The notes under the pieces were generated by a model. It saw only the letters and a program-made list of their open reading frames with translations. It ran no database searches and was not told where the DNA came from. The translations under genes were made by a program, and so were the position numbers. From contig JBDHSU010000153.1 in NCBI GenBank assembly GCA_039808325.1, positions 1 through 8,863 on the forward strand: a stretch of DNA of 8,863 bases. The letters are read 5' to 3'. This document shows positions 1 through 8,095 of the stretch, piece after piece. Source of the DNA: JAFKKS01 sp039808325 (GTDB lineage Bacteria > Pseudomonadota > Alphaproteobacteria > Rhizobiales > Xanthobacteraceae). The number at the start of each line of letters is the position of its first letter. Positions within the stretch are counted from its first letter, which is position 1.

Positions 1-343
1 CGACCCGCCGTTCGATATCCGCCTTCGGAACATTTCGCGCGCGCAGGCCATAGGCGACGTTGTCGCCGACCTTCATGTTCGGAAACACGGCATAGTTTTG
101 GAAGACCATGCCGATGTTGCGCTTATACGCCGGCAACGTGTCGATGCGCGTGTCGCCGAAGAGAATGCGCCCCTCGTCAAGCGGGCAGAAGCCCGCGACC
201 ATGCGCAGCAGCGTCGTCTTTCCGCAACCGGACGGGCCGAGCAGCGTGAAGAACTCGCCGTCACGCACGTCGAGCGAAATACCGTCGACCGCACGCACGC
301 TGCCGAACGTGCGCGCGACCTTATCGATTGTAATCGACGTCAC
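1..343 (-). CDS. ABC transporter ATP-binding protein, N-terminal part (runs off left edge)
   Basis: This is the nucleotide-binding subunit of an ABC importer; it hydrolyses ATP at the inner face of the membrane to drive uptake. The visible 114 residues read MTSITIDKVARTFGSVRAVD at the start. They contain a Walker A motif GPSGCGKTT (residues 36-44) and a Q-loop VFQNYAVFPNM (Q82). The signature motif, Walker B and any regulatory domain lie beyond the window. The start is GTG at 343: an in-frame TGA lies seven codons upstream with no other start between, and a purine-rich GGGGCAAGGG precedes it. The gene begins 23 bp after the stop of the solute-binding protein gene, so the two are almost certainly one operon. 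The sequence style (FFTLLGPSGCGKTTLLRMVAGF, NYAVFPNM) is that of the Fe3+/polyamine/2-aminoethylphosphonate group (FbpC/PotA-like). The substrate cannot be read from the ATPase. Confidence 0.93.
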   Translation of the reverse strand, partial: MTSITIDKVARTFGSVRAVDGISLDVRDGEFFTLLGPSGCGKTTLLRMVAGFCPLDEGRILFGDTRIDTLPAYKRNIGMVFQNYAVFPNMKVGDNVAYGLRARNVPKADIERRV

Positions 344-366
344 CGGAAACCCTTGCCCCGATCACA

Positions 367-1365
367 TCAACGCGTCTGGCGGATAAGCTCTTGCAGCTTC
401 TTCAGCGTCTCCGGACGCTTGTCGGTCCAGCCCTGCTCGTCGTAGGGAAACACCTTGATCTTCGACAGATGCGGCATCTTGCCCGGCAGGTTTTCGAGGT
501 CGAGATCGCCGCGCGCCGGACGACGGAACGCAAGCTTGAGGATTGCCTCGCGAACGTCCTTGCGGGTGACGTAGTCCACGAACTTTTTGGCATTCTCGGT
601 GTGCGGGCCGCCTTTGATGATCGCGACGCCTTCCATCTGGGTGGCGGTGCCGTCGGAGGGGTAGATCACCTTCACCGGCGCGCCGTTCGACGCCCACTGA
701 TAGCCCGCGTATTCAAGCGAGATGCCGAGCGGAAATTCGCCGTTGCCGACGCCTTGGAAAACCAGGCTCGAGCGGTTGAGAATCTTGGTGTTGGAGAACA
801 GCTTGCCCAGCTTCTCCCAGCCGCTGTCGCCCCACATCTGCAGCAGCAGCGTCGCGTTCGAATAGGACGAGCCGGAATTGCTCGGATCCGTGAAGGCGAT
901 CTTGCCCTTCCATTTCGGATCGAGAAGATCGGCCCAGCTCTTCGGCCCTTCCGCTTCCGGCAACTGCTTCGTGTTTTGCAGAATAACGAGAAGATGCACG
1001 TTGGTGCCGATCCAGAGATCGTTGGGATCGCGGAATTCCTCCGGCACGGCCGCCTTGTTCACCGATGCGTAAGGCGTGAGGACGTTTTTGTTGGCGTTGA
1101 GCAACGAGCGGCTGACGCCCCAGACGATGTCGCCGAGCGGCCGCTCCTTTTCCGATTGAGCGCGGCGGAAGATGACGCCGGATCCTGCCTCGACCGGCTC
1201 GACCTCGATGCCAGTTTCCTTCTTGAAGGCGTCAAAGATGTAGCGGTTCAGCGTCGCGTCGTTGGAGGTGTAGACGACGACCTTTTCCTGCGCCGCCGCT
1301 GGCAGGCAAGGAGCGAGCAAGGTTGCGGCGGCAACGGCAGCGCAAAGGCTTCGACGCGTCAGCAT
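367..1365 (-). CDS. Periplasmic extracellular solute-binding protein of an ABC importer (AfuA/FutA-type, COG1840-like)
   Basis: This 332-residue protein would capture the substrate in the periplasm and deliver it to the ABC permease. Residues 1-25 form an export signal: basic MLTRR, a hydrophobic alanine-rich core and an AAA|QE cleavage site. The TRRSL start means the Tat route is possible. The mature part has the family hallmarks: VVVYTSND at the first beta strand (29-36), GSGVIFRRAQSEK (61-73), PKSWADLLDPKWKGKIAF (141-158) and IYPSDGTATQMEGVAIIKG (234-252). I do not see the adjacent Tyr-Tyr pair used by FbpA-type iron binders; the equivalent area reads EYAGYQW (219-224). Iron is therefore not assured, and a polyamine, thiamine-like or aminophosphonate ligand is equally possible. 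The ATG at 1365 has GAGGGG 8 nt upstream. The ATPase gene follows after 23 bp; no permease gene lies within the window. Confidence 0.92.
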   Translation of the reverse strand: MLTRRSLCAAVAAATLLAPCLPAAAQEKVVVYTSNDATLNRYIFDAFKKETGIEVEPVEAGSGVIFRRAQSEKERPLGDIVWGVSRSLLNANKNVLTPYASVNKAAVPEEFRDPNDLWIGTNVHLLVILQNTKQLPEAEGPKSWADLLDPKWKGKIAFTDPSNSGSSYSNATLLLQMWGDSGWEKLGKLFSNTKILNRSSLVFQGVGNGEFPLGISLEYAGYQWASNGAPVKVIYPSDGTATQMEGVAIIKGGPHTENAKKFVDYVTRKDVREAILKLAFRRPARGDLDLENLPGKMPHLSKIKVFPYDEQGWTDKRPETLKKLQELIRQTR

Positions 1366-1450
1366 GATTTTCCCCTCGAGAATGTTGATTAGAGCGGCGG
1401 CGTCGAAAGCGTATACAATCGCACGCCGAACACAAAGCCCGATGATGCCC

Positions 1451-2638
1451 TTACGCGGCCGCGAGCACCTCGGCGGCCGCGGCGCACCCGGCGCCGGGTT
1501 CAGGCGAGCGGCCGAGATCGCGCAACGTGCATTCGAGGTAATGCAGGTCGGTCATGATGTCTCCGGCCGACAACGCGCCCATCGTGCCGAAGCGGATGAC
1601 CTTGCCGGAAAGCTTGCCGCGCTGGCTCGCGATCACAGTGTGGTAGCGCGTATGCATGTGCCGCACGATCGCGAGACCGTCGATACCGTCCGGAACCGCG
1701 AAGACGCTCACCGTCGCGGAAAGCGGCCGCCCGGTCGGAAAGATCGGCAGGCCGAGCGCGGCGCCCCCCGCCCGCAGCGCCTCGCCGAGCCGGCGGTGAC
1801 GCGCGAACACGTTGGCGAGACCTTCCTCATGGATCATCGTCAACGCCGCATGCTGGCCGAGCACCAGCGAGACCGGCGCGGTGAACGACGTCTCGTCCTT
1901 CGCGGCGGCCGGATGCGCGCGGCGAAAATCGAAATAGAAGCGCGGCACGCCGGATGCCTTCTCGACCGCCGCCATCCCCTTCGCGCTGACGACGACGTAG
2001 CCAAGGCCCGGCGGACACATCAACGCCTTTTGCGAGGCCGAAACCAGGACGTCGACGCCCCAGGCGTCCACTTGCAACTCAATGCCGCCGGCGCCGCTGA
2101 CGGAATCCACCACAAAGACGGCGTCCGTCTCGCGCACGGCAGCGCCGATCGCAGCGATATCCGCGACGACGCCGGTCGCGCTCTCGTTATGCACGCATAC
2201 GACCGCGCGATAGTTGCGCGTCTTGAGTTGTTTGCGAACGGCCTCAGGGTCGGGCGCCTCGCCCCACTCGACCGCGACGCGATCGACCACGGCGCCCATG
2301 CCTTCGGCGATCGAGGCGAAGCGCTCGCCGAACTGTCCGTGAATGACGATCAGCACCGGCTCGCCGGGCGTGATGACGTTGGCAAGCGCGGCTTCCATCA
2401 CGCCGGTCCCGGACGCGGCGTAGATAAAGATGTCGCGCTGCGTGCCGAAGACCGGACGCAGCATTTTCGCCGTTTCCCCGACGATGGCACGGAACTCAGG
2501 TCCGCGATGCGACAGCACCGGCAGCATCAGCGCGGCGCGGACGCGCTCCGGCACCGTGGTGGGGCCCGGAAGACGCAGGCGATAATCGAAGGGAATGGTG
2601 GCGAGGCCAGTCGCTGGCAGCGGGGCGACGATGTTCAT
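1451..2638 (-). CDS. Class V PLP-dependent aminotransferase, alanine/serine-glyoxylate aminotransferase-like
   Basis: This is a 395-residue cytosolic fold-type I PLP enzyme of the class V family. It starts the core with LRLPGPTTVPERV (21-33) and SHRGPEF (43-49), which match alanine-glyoxylate and serine-glyoxylate aminotransferases. ASGTGVMEAAL (75-85) forms the cofactor-binding turn. VVDSVSG (176-182) carries the Asp that contacts the pyridine nitrogen (D178). SASQKALMCPPGLG (200-213) holds the Schiff-base lysine K204. An Arg near the C-terminus (KVIRFGTMG, about R348) is placed to bind the substrate carboxylate. The likely reaction is transfer of an amino group from Ala or Ser to glyoxylate. 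Pyruvate:2-aminoethylphosphonate transaminase (PhnW) is a less likely relative, since its usual LTPGPLTTS start is absent. The start at 2638 has no good ribosome-binding site; a dyad and a possible promoter abut it. The importer genes begin 85 bp downstream on the same strand and may be co-transcribed. Confidence 0.9.
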   Translation of the reverse strand: MNIVAPLPATGLATIPFDYRLRLPGPTTVPERVRAALMLPVLSHRGPEFRAIVGETAKMLRPVFGTQRDIFIYAASGTGVMEAALANVITPGEPVLIVIHGQFGERFASIAEGMGAVVDRVAVEWGEAPDPEAVRKQLKTRNYRAVVCVHNESATGVVADIAAIGAAVRETDAVFVVDSVSGAGGIELQVDAWGVDVLVSASQKALMCPPGLGYVVVSAKGMAAVEKASGVPRFYFDFRRAHPAAAKDETSFTAPVSLVLGQHAALTMIHEEGLANVFARHRRLGEALRAGGAALGLPIFPTGRPLSATVSVFAVPDGIDGLAIVRHMHTRYHTVIASQRGKLSGKVIRFGTMGALSAGDIMTDLHYLECTLRDLGRSPEPGAGCAAAAEVLAAA

Positions 2639-2641
2639 GCC

Positions 2642-2658
2642 CCGGTTTTACAAACCGG
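2642..2658. promoter_or_regulatory. Perfect dyad just upstream of the aminotransferase start (candidate operator or leader hairpin)
   Basis: The arms CCGGTTT (2642-2648) and AAACCGG (2652-2658) are perfect inverted repeats around a 3-nt centre. The dyad ends 3 nt before the ATG at 2638 of the minus-strand aminotransferase gene and overlaps the candidate -10 box. It could be an operator for a dimeric regulator, or a hairpin covering the translation start. The repeat itself is seen directly; its function is inferred. Confidence 0.45.
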
Positions 2659-2673
2659 CGGGAGGAACGGCAA
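2645..2673 (-). promoter_or_regulatory. Candidate sigma-70-type promoter for the aminotransferase gene
   Basis: TTGCCG (2673-2668) and TAAAAC (2650-2645) are separated by exactly 17 bp; each matches the consensus at 4 of 6 positions. Only 6 nt separate the -10 box from the ATG at 2638, so transcription would begin at or next to the A of the start codon. The tRNA-Asp terminator just upstream implies that the gene needs a promoter here, but the box matches are modest. Confidence 0.35.
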
Positions 2674-2687
2674 GCAGAGGCCATCGC

Positions 2688-2716
2688 AAAAGAAGGGGCG
2701 GCAGACCGATGCCGCC
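2688..2716 (-). terminator. Rho-independent terminator downstream of tRNA-Asp
   Basis: On the minus strand GGCGGCA (2716-2710) pairs with TGCCGCC (2703-2697) around a 6-nt loop. The stem is followed by CCTTCTTTT, a T-rich tract. It lies about 60 nt past the tRNA 3' end and before the aminotransferase start, so it should separate the two transcripts. Confidence 0.65.
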
Positions 2717-2775
2717 GCTTGAATCAAGGGCTACCGCTGAAAGAAATAACGGGTCCCTGCTAAGCCATTGAGAAA

Positions 2776-2852
<77 letters not shown>

Positions 2853-2855
2853 GCA

Positions 2856-2871
2856 GCATCCGCGCGGATGC
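2856..2871. repeat. 16-bp perfect palindrome in the tRNA-Asp leader
   Basis: GCATCCGCGCGGATGC reads the same on both strands. It lies between the predicted transcription start (about 2881) and the tRNA 5' end (2852). The precursor would therefore carry a leader hairpin directly before the RNase P cleavage site. The function is unknown; a processing structure or a regulator site are both possible. Confidence 0.5.
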
Positions 2872-2887
2872 GCTGCAGGTCGCCGGT

Positions 2888-2916
2888 GAGATACGGGCCC
2901 GCCCGATTCAAGTCAA
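2888..2916 (-). promoter_or_regulatory. Sigma-70-type promoter of tRNA-Asp
   Basis: TTGACT (2916-2911) and TATCTC (2893-2888) are separated by exactly 17 bp, with a GC-rich sequence after the -10 box as in stable-RNA promoters. The start of transcription would fall near 2881, giving a leader of about 28 nt before the tRNA. Confidence 0.65.
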
Positions 2917-3046
2917 GCAGTGGAACGGCACGCGGCCCCGTTAAGTCCGTAACCGCCGACGCAGCCTGCCGTTTCGGTCCGCGAATTCGCCGCCCCCCGA
3001 GCGAATGCGGCGTGGCCTTTTCCGCACATTGGAAGACGAAAGCCCT

Positions 3047-3127
3047 TGAAAATAAGGGTTATTCACACCTTCAGACGTTCGCGACGGGCGGGAATGTCAA
3101 GAACGCGCCGTGAAATAAGGGGATTCC
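3047..3127 (+). repeat. Pair of similar boxes upstream of the HU gene
   Basis: TGAAAATAAGGGTTATTC (3047-3064) and TGAAATAAGGGGATTCC (3111-3127) align well allowing small gaps and lie 64 bp apart in the same orientation, 98-178 bp before the HU start codon. They could be binding sites for a regulator of HU. No known motif is recognised. Confidence 0.3.
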
Positions 3128-3224
3128 GCATGGCGGGCCTCGCGAATCACGCAAAATCAAGGCTATCTGAGCCGCGCGAGCTTATCAGGGCGGTAGCGCT
3201 CAACACCAATAGGAGTTTGTTTCA

Positions 3225-3530
3225 ATGGCAACGTCCCCGAAATCGACCACGGCCACGACCGTCACGCTGCGCAACCTCGCCGCGAAGCTGGCGGAGGAAC
3301 ATGAACTGTCGAAGAAGCAGACCGAGGCTATCCTCAGCGACATGGTCGACTTGATGGTCAAGCACCTCAAGAAGGGCGAGCGCATCCGCATCGGCGGCTT
3401 CGGCATTCTGCAGGTGCGCAAGCGCGCCGCGCGCATGGGCCGTAATCCGGCGACCGGCGAGCAGATCAAGATCAAGGCGAGCAAGAAGGTCGCCTTCCGC
3501 GCCGCGAAGGAATTGAAAGAAGCCGTCTGA
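3225..3530 (+). CDS. hupB: HU family nucleoid DNA-binding protein
   Basis: HU is a small dimeric protein that bends and compacts DNA in the nucleoid and assists replication, recombination and transcription. The 101-residue product carries the HU signature from IGGFGILQVRKRAARMGRNPATG (57-78). R73-N74-P75 sits at the tip of the DNA-gripping beta arm, with P75 being the residue that normally intercalates. A Ser/Thr-rich N-terminal extension of about 12 residues (MATSPKSTTATTV) makes it longer than the usual 90-residue HU; related Rhizobiales HU proteins have the same extension. AGGAG sits 9 nt before the ATG. The gene has its own strong terminator. It points toward EamA, tRNA-Val, hns and lon, opposite to all other genes here, whereas hupB commonly follows lon in the same direction. 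The symbol is by family and context. Confidence 0.95.
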   Translation: MATSPKSTTATTVTLRNLAAKLAEEHELSKKQTEAILSDMVDLMVKHLKKGERIRIGGFGILQVRKRAARMGRNPATGEQIKIKASKKVAFRAAKELKEAV

Positions 3531-3551
3531 CGCTTTCGCGTTCCGGCTTTC

Positions 3552-3585
3552 AAGGCGCCGCGGCTCCTGTCGCGGCGCCTTTATT
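3552..3585 (+). terminator. Rho-independent terminator of HU, overlapping the EamA stop codon
   Basis: AAGGCGCCGCG (3552-3562) and CGCGGCGCCTT (3571-3581) form a perfect 11-bp stem with an 8-nt loop, followed by TTTATT. It lies 21 bp after the HU stop. The convergent EamA gene ends inside its T-tract (TAA at 3583-3581). The hairpin could slow minus-strand transcripts too, but there it lacks a T-run. Confidence 0.85.
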
Positions 3586-4480
3586 GTGTTCGCCGCTCGG
3601 CGAGGAAAATTCCGGCAAGGACCAGCGCCAACGCCAGCGCATGATAAAAGCCGAACGGTTCGCTCAAAATGGCGACCGAGAGGAACGCGCCGAAAATCGG
3701 CACGAAATTCACGAAGACGCCGGCGCGTCCCGGCCCGATCAATTCGACGCCCTTCATGAACGAAAGCTGCGCGACGAACGACGGCGCGAGCGCGACGAAG
3801 GCAATCACCCCGAGCCCGTTTGCCGTCGGCCAATGCGTCCGGCCGAGCAGCATCTCCGCGCCGAGCGGCGGCAGCGATGCGACGAAGGCGCCGGCGGCCA
3901 TCAGCATGAAAAATAAAAGGCCGGGAATTGGCGGACGATCGCGAAGACGCAGCGCATACAGCGCGTAAGCCGCGCAACCGACCAGCATCAGCAAGTCGCC
4001 GGCGTTGAACGCGAGCGCCATCAAGATATGCACGTCGCCTTTCGATGCGACGACGACGACGCCGATCAACGTGAGGGCGACGCCCACGATCTGCAGCGGG
4101 CCCACGCGTGTGCCATGCAACGCAAGCGCGCCGAGCAAAACGAAAACGGGAATCGTCCCTTGCAGGATCGCGAGATTGACAGCCTGCGTGTAATAAGCCG
4201 CGGCATAAATGATCGCGCTGAAGAGCGTGTAACCGACCGCGCCCATCCACAGGCCCGTACGCCAATACGGCCATAGCAGGCGCGCATCCTCGCCCAGCCG
4301 GCGGCCGCGCATGAGGATGAAGATCATCGAGACGATCAGCCAGCGCGCGCAGGTGAGCAGCATCGGCGATACTTCTCCGATGGCGACGCGGCTGATAACC
4401 GCGTTACCCGCCCACGCGAGCGACGCCAGCGAGAGAAGAAAATAGGCGTGCCACGCGGTGGAGCGCGACGCCTGTGTCAT
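3581..4480 (-). CDS. EamA/DMT-family inner-membrane transporter
   Basis: This is a polytopic member of the drug/metabolite transporter superfamily (EamA repeats), usually exporters of amino acids or metabolites; the substrate is unknown. The 299-residue product has about ten hydrophobic segments in two repeated five-helix halves. The first begins at AYFLLSLASLAWAGNAVISR, including the typical WAGN motif. The second half contains FVALAPSFVAQLSFMKGVELIG and ends in a helix before the basic tail LAERRTQ. I chose the ATG at 4480, which has AGGGG 6 nt upstream and leaves a short cytoplasmic N-terminus. ATG at 4510 (GGGAAGG upstream) is a real alternative that adds ten residues. Frames opening further upstream would run into tRNA-Val and are not credible. 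It lies 129 bp after tRNA-Val on the same strand and converges on HU. Confidence 0.9.
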   Translation of the reverse strand: MTQASRSTAWHAYFLLSLASLAWAGNAVISRVAIGEVSPMLLTCARWLIVSMIFILMRGRRLGEDARLLWPYWRTGLWMGAVGYTLFSAIIYAAAYYTQAVNLAILQGTIPVFVLLGALALHGTRVGPLQIVGVALTLIGVVVVASKGDVHILMALAFNAGDLLMLVGCAAYALYALRLRDRPPIPGLLFFMLMAAGAFVASLPPLGAEMLLGRTHWPTANGLGVIAFVALAPSFVAQLSFMKGVELIGPGRAGVFVNFVPIFGAFLSVAILSEPFGFYHALALALVLAGIFLAERRTQ

Positions 4481-4609
4481 CGTGGGCCCCTGATCCGGCA
4501 TCGACGGCATCGCCCTTCCCGCCGAAACGACAGACACAGAAACGCGCCGGCGCAATTCAATTCGCGAAGTCAGGATATGCCAAAGGCGGCGTTCAGCACG
4601 ATCGTGAAC

Positions 4610-4685
4610 TGGTGGGCGGTGACGGACTCGAACCGCCGACATCCTGCGTGTAAAGCAGGCGCTCTACCAACTGAGCTAACCGCCC
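4610..4685 (-). tRNA. tRNA-Val (anticodon TAC)
   Basis: This is a 76-nt cloverleaf. The acceptor arm GGGCGGT pairs with ACCGCCC, and TAGCTCAG opens the D-arm. The anticodon stem CCTGC/GCAGG encloses TTTACAC with anticodon TAC. The T-arm carries TTCGAGT, the discriminator is A and the CCA end is encoded. It reads GUA and related valine codons. It lies between hns and the EamA gene, all on the minus strand. Confidence 0.97.
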
Positions 4686-4694
4686 TCGCCTTTT

Positions 4695-4723
4695 TCTATC
4701 GTCGACGGGCGCCACAATGGCAA
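4695..4723 (-). promoter_or_regulatory. Candidate promoter of tRNA-Val
   Basis: TTGCCA (4723-4718, 5 of 6 consensus bases) and GATAGA (4700-4695, 3 of 6) are spaced by 17 bp. The -10 box ends 9 nt before the tRNA 5' end, so the precursor would have almost no leader. The weak -10 box limits confidence. Confidence 0.4.
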
Positions 4724-4726
4724 GCG

Positions 4727-4761
4727 GCCCGCCTGCGCAAGATATCCATTTGCAGGCGGGC
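4727..4761 (-). terminator. Long GC-rich hairpin after hns, without a T-tract
   Basis: GCCCGCCTGC (4727-4736) and GCAGGCGGGC (4752-4761) form a perfect 10-bp stem. Part of the 15-nt loop can pair further (GCAA/TTGC). It lies 26 bp past the hns stop codon. No T-run follows on either strand, so it may be an atypical terminator, a 3'-end stabilising structure or a boundary before tRNA-Val. Confidence 0.45.
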
Positions 4762-4787
4762 TCGCGACGTCGGCACAAAGTGCGGAC

Positions 4788-5186
4788 TTACGCCTTCTTC
4801 GCCTTGGCGTTCTTGCGCGGACGCCCCGGCTTGCGGCCTTTTTTCGTTGCCTTCTTGGCCGCGGTGCCGCCGGAAACGAGAAATTCGTCGCGGCCACGCC
4901 CTTGTGCTTCATATTCCGCAATCCATCGCGGCCGCGCGCCGACGCCCGCCCAGGTGGCTCCGGTCGCGGGATCGCGGAACTTCACGGGACGCTTCTTGCC
5001 CTTCAACGGATGCGGACCGCGGCCGCCGCCTTTACCGCGCTTCGCGGTGATCGTTTTTCCGAATGAAGCAAGGCGCGCCAATTGCGTCTCGAGATCCTGA
5101 CGCTTTTCGCTGATCCATTCGTCAACTTCGTCGCGAAGTTTCAAAAGCGCCTCGACGCCCATACTCTTCAAATTGACGTTGGCCAT
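4788..5186 (-). CDS. H-NS/HvrA family nucleoid protein with C-terminal AT-hook
   Basis: H-NS family proteins oligomerise and bind AT-rich DNA, often silencing acquired genes. The 132-residue product has an N-terminal helical segment (about 10-43, LLKLRDEVDEWISEKRQ) suited to dimerisation. A basic Gly-rich linker (49-67) follows, then the family's C-terminal domain FRDPATGATWAGVGARPRWI (70-89). The DNA-contact loop reads TWAGVGARPRW, with Val where related proteins usually have Arg or Gln. A Lys-rich tail follows (111-132) containing KPGRPRKN, an AT-hook core, which may add minor-groove binding. The ATG at 5186 has GGAG 7 nt upstream; an upstream in-frame ATG at 5258 lacks both a binding site and homology and would lie upstream of the promoter. 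The gene has a good promoter at 5214-5242. Confidence 0.9.
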   Translation of the reverse strand: MANVNLKSMGVEALLKLRDEVDEWISEKRQDLETQLARLASFGKTITAKRGKGGGRGPHPLKGKKRPVKFRDPATGATWAGVGARPRWIAEYEAQGRGRDEFLVSGGTAAKKATKKGRKPGRPRKNAKAKKA

Positions 5187-5213
5187 ATTTAAGCTCCACT
5201 GAATGTGACGCGC

Positions 5214-5242
5214 CTTATAACCTCGGCGAAAGGCTTTTGCAA
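5214..5242 (-). promoter_or_regulatory. Sigma-70-type promoter of the H-NS family gene
   Basis: TTGCAA (5242-5237) and TATAAG (5219-5214) are separated by exactly 17 bp. Transcription would start near 5207, leaving a leader of about 20 nt that includes the GGAG ribosome-binding site. The surrounding sequence is more AT-rich than the rest of the window, which could allow autoregulation. Confidence 0.65.
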
Positions 5243-5328
5243 AACGGCAAGGCGGCAATAGCGGCTAATAATAAAGTGACGAAGAAGAATACGCCACGAA
5301 ACACCAGCGGGATTCAAGGGGCAATCGG

Positions 5329-5423
5329 GAGCGTTTTTGCTTTGATGGAATCAAAAACAAAGCTCTAGGTTATTGTTCTGATGCGTTTTCTTCATGCGAA
5401 CCGGTGCCGCTTCGCTCGAAACC
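5329..5423. repeat. Dispersed Rhizobiales-type intergenic repeat element
   Basis: From memory, the segment matches a repeat scattered through Bradyrhizobium/Rhodopseudomonas-type genomes. Diagnostic blocks are GCGTTTTTG (5331-5339), TTTGATGGAATCAAA (5341-5355, itself a 6-bp inverted repeat), CAAAGCTCTAG (5358-5368), TGCGTTTTCTTCATGCGAAC (5382-5401) and CCGGTGCCGCTTCGCTCG (5401-5418). GTTTTTG (5333-5339) and CAAAAAC (5352-5358) give a competing fold. Its role is unknown; such elements can form RNA hairpins. The edges are approximate and the copy number cannot be tested here. Confidence 0.65.
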
Positions 5424-5523
5424 GCGCTAAAGACGCGGTGCTAGATTTTAACCGCGGCTGGCTTGTACGACGATCGCGCTGTATTGAAAACACGCCAACC
5501 GGCGGCTGCTCGTCAATGACATC

Positions 5524-5560
5524 CAAACAAAGACGCCGGCATCCGAGGATGCCGGCGTCT
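5524..5560 (-). terminator. Rho-independent terminator of lon
   Basis: AGACGCCGGCATCC (5531-5544) and GGATGCCGGCGTCT (5547-5560) form a perfect 14-bp inverted repeat with a 2-nt centre; in RNA this would be a 12-bp stem and 6-nt loop. On the minus strand it is followed by TTGTTTGG. It begins 19 bp after the lon stop codon. Confidence 0.85.
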
Positions 5561-5579
5561 GCAAGGATTTTCGGAGCGG

Positions 5580-8009
<2,430 letters not shown>

Positions 8010-8095
8010 GGCCCTTTTCCTTTCACTTTTGCCGCTCCCTCTGGACCCCTCTAAGGCAATCCTGAGAGAGCGCATGAGACCGGGGAGAAGCGCTT

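Larger units (their letters stand above)
2853..3224. other. Divergent intergenic region between tRNA-Asp and HU; no protein gene seen
   Basis: This 372-bp stretch separates the minus-strand tRNA-Asp from the plus-strand HU gene. Its left third holds the tRNA promoter and leader palindrome. Its right part must hold the HU promoter, which I could not place with confidence. Two similar boxes occur here (3047-3064 and 3111-3127), and the first overlaps a small inverted repeat CCCTT/AAGGG (3043-3058). Open frames across it are tRNA-derived or lack ribosome-binding sites. Confidence 0.6.
5187..5579. other. Intergenic region between lon and hns; no protein gene seen
   Basis: This stretch of almost 400 bp holds, from right to left, the lon terminator (5524-5560), a small inverted repeat ACCGCG/CGCGGT (5421-5439), a dispersed repeat (5329-5423) and the hns promoter (5214-5242). 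Open frames here lack ribosome-binding sites and family resemblance. Confidence 0.65.

Noticed and set aside
391..1392. A 333-codon plus-strand open frame opposite the solute-binding protein
   Set aside because: It mirrors the real gene's codon pattern and has no recognisable motif or ribosome-binding site.
1487..1498. CCCGGCGCCGGG palindrome inside the aminotransferase 3' end
   Set aside because: It is coding sequence in GC-rich DNA, and a 12-bp GC palindrome is expected by chance; no other signal is attached.
1364..2722. A 452-codon plus-strand open frame opposite the aminotransferase
   Set aside because: It is antisense to a gene with clear catalytic motifs. Its composition is rich in Arg, His and Ala, as expected of a GC-rich shadow frame, and no domain is recognisable.
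3046..3354. Small plus-strand frame overlapping the start of HU
   Set aside because: It overlaps HU in another frame and has no ribosome-binding site or recognisable sequence.
4481..4642. N-terminal extension of the EamA protein into tRNA-Val
   Set aside because: The extra residues are basic and non-conserved, and the frame would overlap the tRNA 3' end. Starts at 4480 or 4510 have ribosome-binding sites.
4593..4778. Open frames containing LAQLVERLLYTQDVGGSSPS and AVTDSNRRHPACKAGALPTE
   Set aside because: Both are classic mistranslations of a tRNA gene (tRNA-Val) on either strand.
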